A stretch of 64,000 nt of DNA from Galactobacter valiniphilus. Lineage in GTDB: Bacteria > Actinomycetota > Actinomycetes > Actinomycetales > Micrococcaceae. Below are positions 35,947 through 46,308 of the stretch, one piece after another. A model generated the notes under the pieces. The model did no database searches and was not told the DNA's origin. It was given only the letters and a program-made list of their open reading frames with translations. Position numbers and translations under genes: made by a program. The DNA lies in NCBI RefSeq assembly GCF_003575975.1, contig NZ_QQXK01000014.1, positions 23,398 through 87,397 on the forward strand, written 5' to 3'. The stretch's first letter is position 1, and every line of letters begins with the position of its first letter.

Positions 35947-36903
35947 ATGATCCGGTACACATTCCGCGCGCCGGACGTCGCGGCCCTGCGTTTCGGCATC
36001 TCCCCGCTCAACGAGCTCGGCCTGGGCCTGCGCGTCCTGCGCCTGCCCGAGCACTACCCGCTGCAGCAGGCCTGGATCTCGCACATCCACCCCGTGCTCC
36101 CCGTCCTGGACCAGGAGGTGCTCCTGCACCTCGTGGACGAGCGCCGCTGGGTGGCCGACTTCCTCAATCCGCGCCCCGCCTCGCCGCTCACCTCGATCGA
36201 CGACGAGCTCGCGGCACTCTCCCGGATCACCCCCGAGCGCCTGCGCGCGGACCTCGAGCCCATCCACGGCACGCTTCCGGCCGTGTTTCGCGGGCCGCAC
36301 CGCGAGGTGGTCAGGCGCATCGTCGAGGCGATCGCGAGCATGTGGCACCTGTGCTTTGCCCCGCACTGGCCGCGCATGCGCTCCGTGCTGCAGGCCGACA
36401 TCACGCACCGCAGCCGGCTCCTCGCCACGGGCGGCTACGAGGACATGTTCGCCTCGCTCGCCAAGCGGATCGCCTGGGACGGGAAGCACCTCGACGTGCG
36501 CACCATGAGCAACTTCGAGGCCGAGCAGGAGGTCGCCGGGCGCGGATTCACGCTCATGCCCTCCATCTTCGTGACGGACGCGAGCACGCTCATCGACCTC
36601 GATCGGCCGCCCATGCTCATGTATCCGGCGCGCGGGCAGGGCGCCATGTGGAGCTCGCACCCCGGCGCCGACCGCGGCGCGCTGACGCAGCTCCTCGGGG
36701 CAACGCGCGCCGAGCTGCTCGCGGCGCTCGGCGAGCCGGCCTCCTCCACGGAGCTGGCCCTGCGCTTCGGCGTGAGCACCTCGGCGATCAACCAACACCT
36801 GCGCGTGCTCGAACGCTCCGGGTTGCTGAACCGCACGCGCTACGGGCGCAGCGTGCTCTACTACCGCTCCGACCTCGGGCAGTCGCTCGCGAGCGGCGCG
36901 TAG
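35947..36903 (+). CDS. ArsR-type winged-helix regulator
   Basis: 318 aa. The C-terminal ~80 residues are the winged helix (ELLAALGEPASSTELALRFG, STSAINQHLRVLERSGLL, RTRYGRSVLYYRS). The N-terminal ~230 residues match the long sensor domain seen in actinobacterial ArsR-like proteins of this length. It is divergent from the MFS gene with only 56 bp between starts, so it most likely represses that transporter. A tagcgt hexamer ends 8 nt before the ATG. Confidence 0.85.
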   Translation: MIRYTFRAPDVAALRFGISPLNELGLGLRVLRLPEHYPLQQAWISHIHPVLPVLDQEVLLHLVDERRWVADFLNPRPASPLTSIDDELAALSRITPERLRADLEPIHGTLPAVFRGPHREVVRRIVEAIASMWHLCFAPHWPRMRSVLQADITHRSRLLATGGYEDMFASLAKRIAWDGKHLDVRTMSNFEAEQEVAGRGFTLMPSIFVTDASTLIDLDRPPMLMYPARGQGAMWSSHPGADRGALTQLLGATRAELLAALGEPASSTELALRFGVSTSAINQHLRVLERSGLLNRTRYGRSVLYYRSDLGQSLASGA

Positions 36904-37262
36904 CAGCGGGCCGCGGGCCCACGGAGACGCCACGACGGCGCGTGCTCGCGCGGGCGCGCGGCGCCCGTCGGGCCCGACTCATCCGATCAATGGTCACGCC
37001 CCGGGCCCACCACTGCCACGCCGCCGTGCGCACACCGCGGGCCGACACACCCTGCCGGTAGCGCGCTCCCTGCACCGACGGGCCACGCGGAAGCCTCGGC
37101 CAGCCGTCCACCCAGGGATCGACGCCGTCCCCCGGACGCGACCACCCGCCGTCGGGCACGGAAGCGAGCGCTGAGCCTAGAGTGGAGGGCGTGGCCCGCC
37201 CCCGGGCCGCGCGAGGGCGCGCCGTTGGCGCGGCCACGCCTCTCAAGGAAAGCGAGCGCCAC
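36904..37262. other. Intergenic region with palindromic elements
   Basis: 359 bp. A short element lies at 36931-36973 (cacgacggcgcg ... gcgcccgtcgggc). A second, looser one runs from gcaccgacgggc (about 37073) to cgccgtcgggca (about 37156). The rest carries the leader of the MarR gene. No open frame looks genuine. Confidence 0.45.
36931..36973. repeat. Dispersed palindromic element (short copy at 36.9 kb)
   Basis: Left end cacgacggcgcg, right end gcgcccgtcgggc around a GC-rich inverted core (gctcgcgcgggcgcgc). It lies 30 bp after the stop of the ArsR-type gene, where a terminator is expected. Confidence 0.5.
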
Positions 37263-37712
37263 ATGCCGGAGCAGCAGGACCCCCTGGCCCTCGAAAGCCA
37301 AGTCTGCTTTGCCCTGTCTCTGGCCTCGCGCAGCGTCATCGCCGCATACAAGCCCGTGCTGGAGCCGCTCGGCCTCACGCACCCGCAGTACCTCATGATG
37401 CTGGCGCTGTGGGAGTACGCGCCGCTGTCCCTGCGCGAGCTCTCCGCGCTGCTCTACCAGGACCCGGCGACCGCCTCGCCCATCGCCAAGCGCCTCGAGT
37501 CGCTCGGGTACCTGCGCCGCGAGCGCGACCCTCAGGACGAACGCTCCCTGTCCATCGTGCTCACGGAGCGCGGCGCCGTGCTGCGCGAGGAGGCCGAGAA
37601 GATCCCCGGGATCATGATGGATCGGCTCGGCATGGACGAGGCCGAGCTGCGCGCCCTGCACGGCTCCATGATGAAGCTCATCGACGTCGCCGTGGCGGAC
37701 GGGCGACTCTAG
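37263..37712 (+). CDS. MarR family regulator, OhrR-like
   Basis: 149 aa. Cys15 in SQVCFALSLASR is in the position of the peroxide-sensing cysteine of OhrR, and the following VLEPLGLTHPQYLMMLALWE, LLYQDPATASPIAKRLESLGYL and the wing RERDPQDERSLSIVLTERG match OhrR/SarZ proteins. It would release DNA on oxidation by organic hydroperoxides. No ohr gene is adjacent; the next gene is an oxidase subunit IV with an operator-like palindrome before it. The start is the ATG at 37263 with a distant aagga. Confidence 0.85.
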   Translation: MPEQQDPLALESQVCFALSLASRSVIAAYKPVLEPLGLTHPQYLMMLALWEYAPLSLRELSALLYQDPATASPIAKRLESLGYLRRERDPQDERSLSIVLTERGAVLREEAEKIPGIMMDRLGMDEAELRALHGSMMKLIDVAVADGRL

Positions 37713-37725
37713 GCGCCCGGCCGGC

Positions 37726-37767
37726 GGGGCCGTGGCCGGTGGGGCCGTGGCCGGTGGGGCCGCGGCC
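37726..37767. repeat. Tandem 15-bp repeat, about 2.8 copies
   Basis: Units ggggccgtggccggt at 37726-37740 and 37741-37755, then a third partial copy to 37767. It starts 13 bp after the MarR stop. No coding role seen. Confidence 0.7.
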
Positions 37768-37888
37768 CTGCGCTTGCCCGGCGGCCCGCCCCCGCCCGCC
37801 CCACCAGCCTCAGCACCGAAGCTCCGACGCCCGCGCAACCGTCCGCGCGTCTGTCCGTGCGCCCCTCCCCTTGGTCTCCCCTTCCCCA

Positions 37889-37925
37889 TTTAGTTGGTAC
37901 ACTAATGATTAGCGCGCCAACTAAA
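37889..37925. promoter_or_regulatory. Nested AT-rich palindromes before the oxidase subunit IV gene
   Basis: The outer arms tttagttgg (37889-37897) and ccaactaaa (37917-37925) are exact mates. Inside lie ttagt/actaa and the 11-bp palindrome ctaatgattag (37902-37912). A tacact hexamer within could be the -10. This is an AT-rich island in GC-rich sequence 43-79 bp before the start codon, fitting a MarR-type operator. Confidence 0.55.
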
Positions 37926-37967
37926 CGTCGAGCCCCTCGCCGGGCCACCACCCCGAGAGGACCACCC

Positions 37968-38366
37968 ATGCGCCCCGAGGCCAACATCTTCCTGGGCGGG
38001 ATCATCTTCATCCCGCTCGGCATCACCTACGGGTTCCTCACCCAGTTCAAGGAGTGGGTGGGCTTCCCGGCCTTCCTGCTGCTCGGAGCCATGTCGCTCA
38101 TGGTCGGCATCTTCCTGCGCAAGACCGGCAAGAGCATGGGCCCGCGTCCCGAGGACCGTAGCGGCGGCGAGATCGCCGAGCGTTCGGGTGTCTACGGCAC
38201 GTTTGCGCCGGCCTCCTGGTGGCCGCTCGTCCTCGGCATCGGCACGGCCGTGGCCTTCCTCGGCCTTGCCGTGGGCCTGTGGGTGCTCTTCATCGGCGCG
38301 GGCATCGCGATCGTCGGCGTGCTCGGCTGGGTCTTCGAGTTCAGCTCCGGCGACTGGGCGCACTAA
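37968..38366 (+). CDS. ctaF: Cytochrome c oxidase subunit IV, actinobacterial type
   Basis: 132 aa with four helices in two pairs. RPEANIFLGGIIFIPLGITYGFLT, the loop RKTGKSMGPRPEDRSGGEIAE and the segment FAPASWWPLVLGIGTAVAFLGLAVG are the conserved CtaF pattern. It is a structural subunit of the aa3 oxidase in the bc1-aa3 supercomplex. Normally it lies with ctaC/ctaD; here it stands alone, suggesting a second copy. gagagga lies 7 bases before the ATG. An OhrR-like regulator is encoded upstream. Confidence 0.85.
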   Translation: MRPEANIFLGGIIFIPLGITYGFLTQFKEWVGFPAFLLLGAMSLMVGIFLRKTGKSMGPRPEDRSGGEIAERSGVYGTFAPASWWPLVLGIGTAVAFLGLAVGLWVLFIGAGIAIVGVLGWVFEFSSGDWAH

Positions 38367-38438
38367 GCCTCGGCAGGGCGAAAGCTGGGGCACGGCGACA
38401 GCCGCGACGCTGCGACCCCTGGGACTGGGCTGCGCCGC

Positions 38439-38771
38439 TCAGCCCCGCGCGTCCGGTTCGGCTTCGGCTTCGGCTTCGGCTTCGGCTTCGGCTTCGGCTT
38501 CGACCACCGTGTACTCACGGCGGATGCCCGCCGTGGCGGCACCCCACGCGCTGGCCGCGACGCGCGCCTGATGCGCGTCGAAGGCCTCGCGGCTCGCGAA
38601 GGACTCGCTGACCTCCCAGATCAGCGGGTCCTTCATCGCGTTCACCTCGAAGCGCAGGCACCCGGCCTCGGCGAGGCTGAGCCGGGCGTGCTCCGGGAGG
38701 TGGCGCGCGACCGTCGCCGCCTGCTCGCCTGTATCGCAGATCAGCCGGCCGTCCAGATTCACTCTGCTCAT
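38439..38771 (-). CDS. Antibiotic biosynthesis monooxygenase (ABM/quinol monooxygenase-like) protein with (EA)n tail
   Basis: 110 aa. ABM pattern: LPEHARLSLAEAGCLRFEVN and WEVSESFASREAFDAHQ, where the histidine is conserved. Such small dimeric proteins oxidise quinols without cofactors, or have no known activity. The C-terminus is an (EA)n run encoded by a gcttcg hexamer repeat, which can change length without altering the frame. Its ATG at 38771 is divergent from the serine hydrolase gene. Confidence 0.8.
   Translation of the reverse strand: MSRVNLDGRLICDTGEQAATVARHLPEHARLSLAEAGCLRFEVNAMKDPLIWEVSESFASREAFDAHQARVAASAWGAATAGIRREYTVVEAEAEAEAEAEAEAEPDARG
38461..38502. repeat. Seven copies of gcttcg (hexamer microsatellite)
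   Basis: Seven exact 6-bp units, preceded by a variant ggttcg at 38455-38460, coding for Glu-Ala repeats at the C-terminus of the ABM protein on the minus strand. Unit gain or loss stays in frame. Confidence 0.95.
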
Positions 38772-38895
38772 GCCCCGGATCTTTGCACGCGTCGAGCCGG
38801 AGCGCCCTTTCGCCCACACCCCTCGGCGTTCGCATCGCCCGGATGGAGCGTCGCGCGGCTTGTGCTCGTCGCGGCACCCCGGCAACACTGCTGGC

Positions 38896-39762
38896 ATGGT
38901 TGCCGTCCCTCTCTACAGCATCACCAAGCCGTACCTCGCGGCGGCCGCGTTGCTGAGCTTCGAGCCGGAGGCTCCCCTGGGTTCGCTCATCACGGGACTC
39001 CCGGCCGCACTCGAGCCGCTCGTCCTGCGCGATGTTTTGGCGCACCGCTCCGGTCTCGACGACTACGCGGCGTGGCCCGAGTACCGCGCCGCCGTCGAGG
39101 CGCGGGAGGGCGCCTGGCCCGCGTGGCGGGTGCTCGAGCGGCTCGCGGTCAGCCCGCCGAGCGACCTCCACGCCCCCGAGGCGTTTTCCTACTCCAACGC
39201 CGGCTACCTCTTGGTGCGGATGGCCCTCGAGGCCCACCACGGCGCCGGGCTCTCGGAGGTCCTGACCCGGCTCGTGCTCACCCCCCTCGACCTCGATCTG
39301 GGGTTGTTCCTCGACGCGAGCGATTGGGCGGCCGTCACCGATCCCGGCGTCGGCGAGCGCCTGCGGGCCTACGATCCCGGCTGGGTCTATCACGGCAGCC
39401 TGATCGGCGATCCGCAGGAGGCGGCCCGAGGGATCGCGCTGATCCTGGGCGGGGCGCTGGCGGATCGACTGCCGCGGCTGATGCTGGAGGCGCTGCCCGT
39501 CGATGCGCCAGGACACCCGCTGCAGCCGGCACGCTACGGGCTGGGGCTCATGGTCGGCGGGACACCCACCGTCGCGGGACACGGCGGGGGCGGGCCGGGA
39601 TTCGAGCTCTTCGCGGCCTCAACGCCGGGCGGCGAGCGGTGGGCCGGGCGGGCCCGCTTCGTTCCGGAGCGCGGGCGGCACCCCGGGGCGCCCGACGGCG
39701 CGGGGCCGGGTCGCGAGGTCGATGTCACCACCGAGGTGCTCGGGTTGCTGGGCGGCGAGTAG
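38896..39762 (+). CDS. Serine hydrolase of the beta-lactamase/PBP family (short N-terminus)
   Basis: 288 aa. The three family motifs are present: SITK (Ser8, Lys11), YSN in FSYSNAGYL, and HGGGG. The SxxK serine is usually 50-90 residues in; here it is residue 8, so the protein has no signal peptide and is probably cytoplasmic. aacact ends 6 nt before the ATG. The 3' end contains gcccgacggcgcg, the end motif of the palindromic elements, inside the coding frame. Confidence 0.8.
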   Translation: MVAVPLYSITKPYLAAAALLSFEPEAPLGSLITGLPAALEPLVLRDVLAHRSGLDDYAAWPEYRAAVEAREGAWPAWRVLERLAVSPPSDLHAPEAFSYSNAGYLLVRMALEAHHGAGLSEVLTRLVLTPLDLDLGLFLDASDWAAVTDPGVGERLRAYDPGWVYHGSLIGDPQEAARGIALILGGALADRLPRLMLEALPVDAPGHPLQPARYGLGLMVGGTPTVAGHGGGGPGFELFAASTPGGERWAGRARFVPERGRHPGAPDGAGPGREVDVTTEVLGLLGGE

Positions 39763-39795
39763 GTCCGCGGATGGCCGACGGCGCTAAGGCGCGGC

Positions 39796-39927
39796 TCAGC
39801 CGGCGATCAGGCGCCCGAGCGGACCAGATTGCTCCTCGCGGTAGGCGCCGTCGGCCTGGCGCAGGAGCACGGCCCACGGGCCCCAGCCGGCGCCGGCCTC
39901 CCAACCCTTCGGGACGGGCGAGCTCAC
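39796..39927 (-). CDS. 43-residue protein coupled to glutaminase
   Basis: Starts with a GTG at 39927 that overlaps the glutaminase stop (GTGA), the same junction used by real operon pairs elsewhere in this window. The product contains two Trp (WEAGAGWGPW) and ends EEQSGPLGRLIAG. No family recognised. Supported only by the junction and by compositional plausibility. Confidence 0.5.
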   Translation of the reverse strand: MSSPVPKGWEAGAGWGPWAVLLRQADGAYREEQSGPLGRLIAG

Positions 39928-41201
39928 GCGAGGCCCGTCAGGCCGAGCTCGTCGAGCGACTCCGCCTCGGTGGGGTACGAGCCGTCGCCGAGATCGCGGT
40001 CGGGGATGGCGCTCTTGGGGTCGACGAAGTAGACGGGGTGTCCCTCGAGGCGCAGGCGGCGCAGTCCCTCCATGAGCATGCGGCGGCTGACGTCGTCCAC
40101 GGAGGAGACACGGGTGAGGTCGAGGGCGACGCCGTGGGTGTCCTCGGGGATGTCTTGGAGGCGGCGCAGGACGCGCTCGGTGCTCGAGAAGCGCAGCGGG
40201 CCCTGGAGCTCGATGGCGTGGACGGGCCCGTGGTTGGACTCGCGAACGCCGGCGCGACGGACCACATCGCGGGAGAGCGGCGGGGCCTTGAGCAGGTGCA
40301 TGCCCATGTCCTTGGAGAAGCGTTCGAAGGCCTGGACGCCGCGGACGGAGTTGCCGACGTCGTCGAGGCGGGGCGAGAACACCGCGGCGCCGACCTGGCC
40401 GGGGAGAGCCCCGATAATGCCGCCGCCCACTCCGGACTTGGCGGGGATGCCGACCTGGGTCATCCAGTCGCCGGTGGCGTCGTACATGCCGCACGTGGTC
40501 ATGACGGAGAGGACCTGCTGGGCCACCGCCTCGTCGACGACGCGTTCCTTGGCCACCGGATTGATCCCGGCGTTGGCGAGGGTCATGGCCATGACGGCGA
40601 GGTCGCGGGCGTCGACCAGCAGGGAGCACTGGTGGGTGTAGCCCTCGACGATGCCGCGGGGATCTTGCTCGAAGCCGCCCACCGACCGGACGAGGTAGGC
40701 GAGCGAGAGGTTGCGGAAGGCGGTCTCGAGCTCGGAGGAGCAGACGTTGAGGTCCAGTTCGAGCTCGCGGCCAGCGAAGGCGGAGAGGCCGGCGCGGATG
40801 TGTTCGACGCGTTCGGCGACGGTGGCGTCGGGTCGCACGAGGGCGTGGGTGGCGATGGCGCCGATGTTGACCATGGGGTTGTCGGGGCGCTGGGTGTGGG
40901 GGTCGAGGGAGGCGGAGTTGAAGGTCTCACCGCTGGGCTCGACGCCGATGCGCTTGAGGACTTCGTCGAGGCCGAGTTCTTGAACGGCGAGCGCGTAGAC
41001 GAAGGGCTTGGAGATCGACTGGATGGTGAAGCGGGTGTCGGCGTCGCCAGCGGTGTAGAGCCGGCCGTCCGACATGCACAGGGCTGCGGCGAGGCGATCG
41101 GGGTTCACGCGGGCCAGCTCGGGGATGTAGGAGGCGACCTCGCCGCCGTCCTGGGTGCCGTCGAGCACCTCGACCAGGTATTCCGGGATGGGAGTCTTCA
41201 C
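39924..41201 (-). CDS. glsA: Glutaminase fused to a C-terminal STAS domain
   Basis: 425 aa. Residues 1-300 are a serine-dependent glutaminase: FTIQSISKPFVYALAVQELG with Ser62/Lys65 of the SxxK motif, FNSASLD, PMVNIGAIA and the Gly-rich AKSGVGGGIIG loop. Residues about 315-415 are a STAS domain (VHAIELQGPLRFSS, VALDLTRVSSVDDVSRRML). It converts glutamine to glutamate and ammonia; the STAS part may bind a nucleotide or regulate activity. tacact ends 7 nt before the GTG start at 41201 (leaderless pattern). Confidence 0.93.
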   Translation of the reverse strand: MKTPIPEYLVEVLDGTQDGGEVASYIPELARVNPDRLAAALCMSDGRLYTAGDADTRFTIQSISKPFVYALAVQELGLDEVLKRIGVEPSGETFNSASLDPHTQRPDNPMVNIGAIATHALVRPDATVAERVEHIRAGLSAFAGRELELDLNVCSSELETAFRNLSLAYLVRSVGGFEQDPRGIVEGYTHQCSLLVDARDLAVMAMTLANAGINPVAKERVVDEAVAQQVLSVMTTCGMYDATGDWMTQVGIPAKSGVGGGIIGALPGQVGAAVFSPRLDDVGNSVRGVQAFERFSKDMGMHLLKAPPLSRDVVRRAGVRESNHGPVHAIELQGPLRFSSTERVLRRLQDIPEDTHGVALDLTRVSSVDDVSRRMLMEGLRRLRLEGHPVYFVDPKSAIPDRDLGDGSYPTEAESLDELGLTGLA

Positions 41202-41375
41202 GCGAGCCAGTGTAGGAAACGAGGCCCGGCCTTCACACGGCCCACGGTGAGACGCCCCCACGCTCTCTCGTTCTCTCGCCACCGGTCGCTGGTCACCGAT
41301 CACGACGATTCCGCGCTCGTCTGTCCTCGGCTGTGCGGCCCCATGCCCACGCAGCCCACCGCGGCGACAGGCCCA

Positions 41376-43658
<2,283 letters not shown>

Positions 43659-43866
43659 CACCACCCTCCGAGGCTCTGCTCACGGACAGAATCGTCGGCT
43701 TCGAGGCCCCTCCCCGCGGGCCTCTGCGACCCCTCAATTCTCCCACCGAAACCACCCAAGAACCCCGGAATCACGCAGAATGTGGATGACACGCCGCAAG
43801 AAAGCACCTGTGAGGGAAAACAGGCCCGGCCACCGCGACGTGGCCAGCCGCCGCCGAGCCCACCCG

Positions 43867-45384
43867 TCAGTTCCGACTCTCGCGAGAGCGAGGCGCCCGG
43901 TCGTCAAGCGAACCCGTGCCGACGTCCGGGGCGTCAACCGGATCGGTGCAGGAGTCCGGACAGGACTCCGGACCGGATGCCGTATCGGCAGCGGCACTCG
44001 GCGCCACGAGCCGCGCGGACAGCACCACCCCGAGCAACAAAAGACCCACCCACACCGCTGCCGCGCCGAGCACGCCAAGCCATTGACCGAGCACTCCAAA
44101 CAACGCGGCACTCAGCGGCATCACCCCCAGCGTGATGGTCCGTTGCGCACCTGCTACGGCACCTAGTCGGTGTGGTGGAACGCAGCGAGGGAGAAGGTCT
44201 GCTCCCGCCACGTTGGCGACGGCGGTCCCGGCACCGTGCGCTGCTCCCTGGAGAGCGAACAGCGCAGCAGACACGGCCAGCCCCCAACCACCGACACTGC
44301 CCTCGTGCCCGAGGCTCCACCAGGCCCACCCCAGCACGGACGCACCACCGGCCAGGCAGGCCACCGCGCCGACCACACGCACCCGGACCAACCCCCATTG
44401 CGCGGTCCACGACGCCGCCGCAGCGGCACCGGCCACGGAGCTCACTGCACCGAGGACGCCCACGCCCACGTACACCTGGGCCGGCACTCCCAGCGCAGCA
44501 AGTGCCAGGACCGGTAGAACCGTGTTTGACGCCATCGCCGCCGCGTTGCTCACCGCATTGACCGCCACGAGACGCCGCAGTGGCACCGAGGCGAACAGCA
44601 GCGAGAAGGCCCCGGGCTCGCCCTCCGGCGACTCCGTGCGCGATGACTCCGCGCGGGCCCCCGGAGCCACTTCGCCCCGTGACGACCGCCACCAACGGAG
44701 AGGAACCGGCTTCGAGGAGACCGTTGGAGACGCTCCGGCCCCCGCTTCCAACGTCGACGCGAACCGCCTCCGAGCACCACAGAGTCGCCGCACTCCCCCA
44801 TTGAGGTTGGCGCACGACAGGACGTAGAGCACCGCAGCGGCCGCCCAGGCCCAACTCGCTGGCCCCCACATCAGCACCCCCGCGAGCGCCAGCCTCCCCA
44901 CGCCGTCGCCGATCAGCGCCGATGTCTGTATTCGCCCGTAGCTGTTCCGCACCTCCTCAACCGGCACGGTGCGGGCCACGGCCACGCCTTGCCCTGCCCC
45001 GTAGAACACCTCTGCCACGCCCACGATGGCCGCGGTGGCGATCAGGATCGCGGCGCCTCCGGCACCGCGGAGCAGCCCTGCCCACCACGCGAGCACGACA
45101 ACCAGGCCCACGGCCGCTCGGAGGAGCGAGCTCAGCGCCATCGCCCGTTCGGGCGTTACCATCGCGTCGATGCGTCTGCCTACCCACACCCCGAGAACGA
45201 GGAAAGCGGCCAGGCCCAGCGCATTGAGCACGCCGACGAGGCCCGTGCCGGCGCCGAGCCCGGCGACGGCTACCACGGGCAGGACACCGCGGACCATGGC
45301 GTCCGCCGCGCCTTCAAGCCCACCGCTGCGGATGAGCGCCGAGTCCGCCGTCCTGTTGGGCCTGAAGCCCTCGCGTAAGGTCAT
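43867..45384 (-). CDS. MFS-type transporter
   Basis: 505 aa with about eleven helices. The start (LREGFRPNRTADSALIRSGG...ADAMVRGVLPVVAV) and the VWVGRRIDAMVTPERAMALSS loop (motif A-like) fit MFS exporters related to enterobactin exporter-like proteins. The loop between the halves is long and charged. caatct ends 7 nt before the ATG, and two overlapping palindromes cover this promoter, so it is tightly regulated. It is divergent from a zinc-finger/HTH gene. Confidence 0.82.
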   Translation of the reverse strand: MTLREGFRPNRTADSALIRSGGLEGAADAMVRGVLPVVAVAGLGAGTGLVGVLNALGLAAFLVLGVWVGRRIDAMVTPERAMALSSLLRAAVGLVVVLAWWAGLLRGAGGAAILIATAAIVGVAEVFYGAGQGVAVARTVPVEEVRNSYGRIQTSALIGDGVGRLALAGVLMWGPASWAWAAAAVLYVLSCANLNGGVRRLCGARRRFASTLEAGAGASPTVSSKPVPLRWWRSSRGEVAPGARAESSRTESPEGEPGAFSLLFASVPLRRLVAVNAVSNAAAMASNTVLPVLALAALGVPAQVYVGVGVLGAVSSVAGAAAAASWTAQWGLVRVRVVGAVACLAGGASVLGWAWWSLGHEGSVGGWGLAVSAALFALQGAAHGAGTAVANVAGADLLPRCVPPHRLGAVAGAQRTITLGVMPLSAALFGVLGQWLGVLGAAAVWVGLLLLGVVLSARLVAPSAAADTASGPESCPDSCTDPVDAPDVGTGSLDDRAPRSRESRN

Positions 45385-45385
45385 G

Positions 45386-45413
45386 CCTGACAGATTGTCA
45401 GGTCGAACCTGAC
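45386..45413. promoter_or_regulatory. Two overlapping 17-bp operator palindromes
   Basis: cctgaca-gat-tgtcagg (45386-45402) and gtcaggt-cga-acctgac (45397-45413) are both perfect 7-bp inverted repeats with 3-bp spacers and share gtcagg. They begin 2 bp before the MFS start codon, cover its -10-like hexamer, and lie 33-60 bp before the divergent gene at 45446. Confidence 0.7.
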
Positions 45414-45445
45414 ACGGCAAGGGGCGATTGCGCCATACTTGAGCC

Positions 45446-45814
45446 ATGCTCGAAGACGTCCTGTGCAGTTACTGCCTCCGCGGGCGCTCCGTCACGGGCC
45501 CCATGGCCTTCAGCCCCCTCGCCGCGATCTGCCGGGACTGCGCACGCGGAGCGCTGGAAAAGATGGAACAAGCCACGGAGCACCCCCGCAGGGACCCGGA
45601 TGCCCCGTTCAGCTTCTGGTCCCACCTGAGCGACGACGAGCTGCTTGGCCGCCTGCCCCAGGTTGCCGCGGCCGGCACCCAAGTGGAGGAACACCTCCAG
45701 TCGTGGGTTGGCGCGGCCCGCGAGCGTGGAATGAGCTGGGCCCGCATCGGCGCCGCCCTGGGCATGACACGCCAATCGGCATGGGAACGTTTCACCCCAC
45801 GCGACGATCGTTGA
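45446..45814 (+). CDS. Zinc-finger (ClpX C4-like) and helix-turn-helix protein
   Basis: 122 aa. The N-terminus has CSYCLRGRS ... CRDCA, a four-cysteine finger like that of ClpX. The C-terminus has MSWARIGAALGMTRQSAWERF, a helix-turn-helix. It probably binds DNA. catact ends 6 nt before the ATG (leaderless pattern). It is the only regulator-like gene beside the double palindrome and is therefore the likely repressor of the MFS gene and of itself. Confidence 0.75.
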   Translation: MLEDVLCSYCLRGRSVTGPMAFSPLAAICRDCARGALEKMEQATEHPRRDPDAPFSFWSHLSDDELLGRLPQVAAAGTQVEEHLQSWVGAARERGMSWARIGAALGMTRQSAWERFTPRDDR

Positions 45815-45846
45815 CTCCACCGCGGGCCACCACCAAGATCGAACGC

Positions 45847-46275
45847 ATGCCCGCCGAGTTCCTCCGCTTCCACAGCGCCGTCCCCAACCGCCACGGCCGC
45901 TTCCCGGGGCTCTTCGCTCTTGCCAACGGGCTCCAGGCGGACGGCCGCCTCAGCGAGGAAGAAGAACGGTGGTGGCGGGAGAACAACGAGTTGGGTCACC
46001 GCCTCTACCCGGACCCGAGCAGCACCCACCCGGACACCTACGACCACACGAAACACCCAGGGGCCCAGGCCTGGTTCAAGGCGGAAGTAGTGCACATCAT
46101 CGCTTACGCCCGCGGCTACACGCGCCTCTTGGACGCCCACCAGGTTCCATGGACCCTGCTCACCACCACAACCCCCGGCCGGATCATCTACGAGGACGAC
46201 GTCCAGGTGGTCGCCCTTCCATTCAGCTATGCCGATGACTGGCCGTTTGCCCCACCCGCTCCCGCCGAGGGCTGA
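45847..46275 (+). CDS. Hypothetical protein
   Basis: 142 aa. Sequence features include FLRFHSAVPNRHGRFPGLFALANGL, a Trp/Glu-rich EEEERWWRENNEL helix and ALPFSYADDWPF at the C-terminus. No signal peptide and no family recognised. caagat ends 7 nt before the ATG. It lies 32 bp after the zinc-finger gene on the same strand. Confidence 0.65.
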   Translation: MPAEFLRFHSAVPNRHGRFPGLFALANGLQADGRLSEEEERWWRENNELGHRLYPDPSSTHPDTYDHTKHPGAQAWFKAEVVHIIAYARGYTRLLDAHQVPWTLLTTTTPGRIIYEDDVQVVALPFSYADDWPFAPPAPAEG

Positions 46276-46308
46276 CTCACCGACCCCGTCACGCTTCGAC
46301 CGCAGATC

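Noticed and set aside
36904..37262. tRNA or small RNA gene in this gap
   Set aside because: No TpsiC-like ggttcgaatcc box or cloverleaf pairing; the inverted repeats fit the palindromic family instead.
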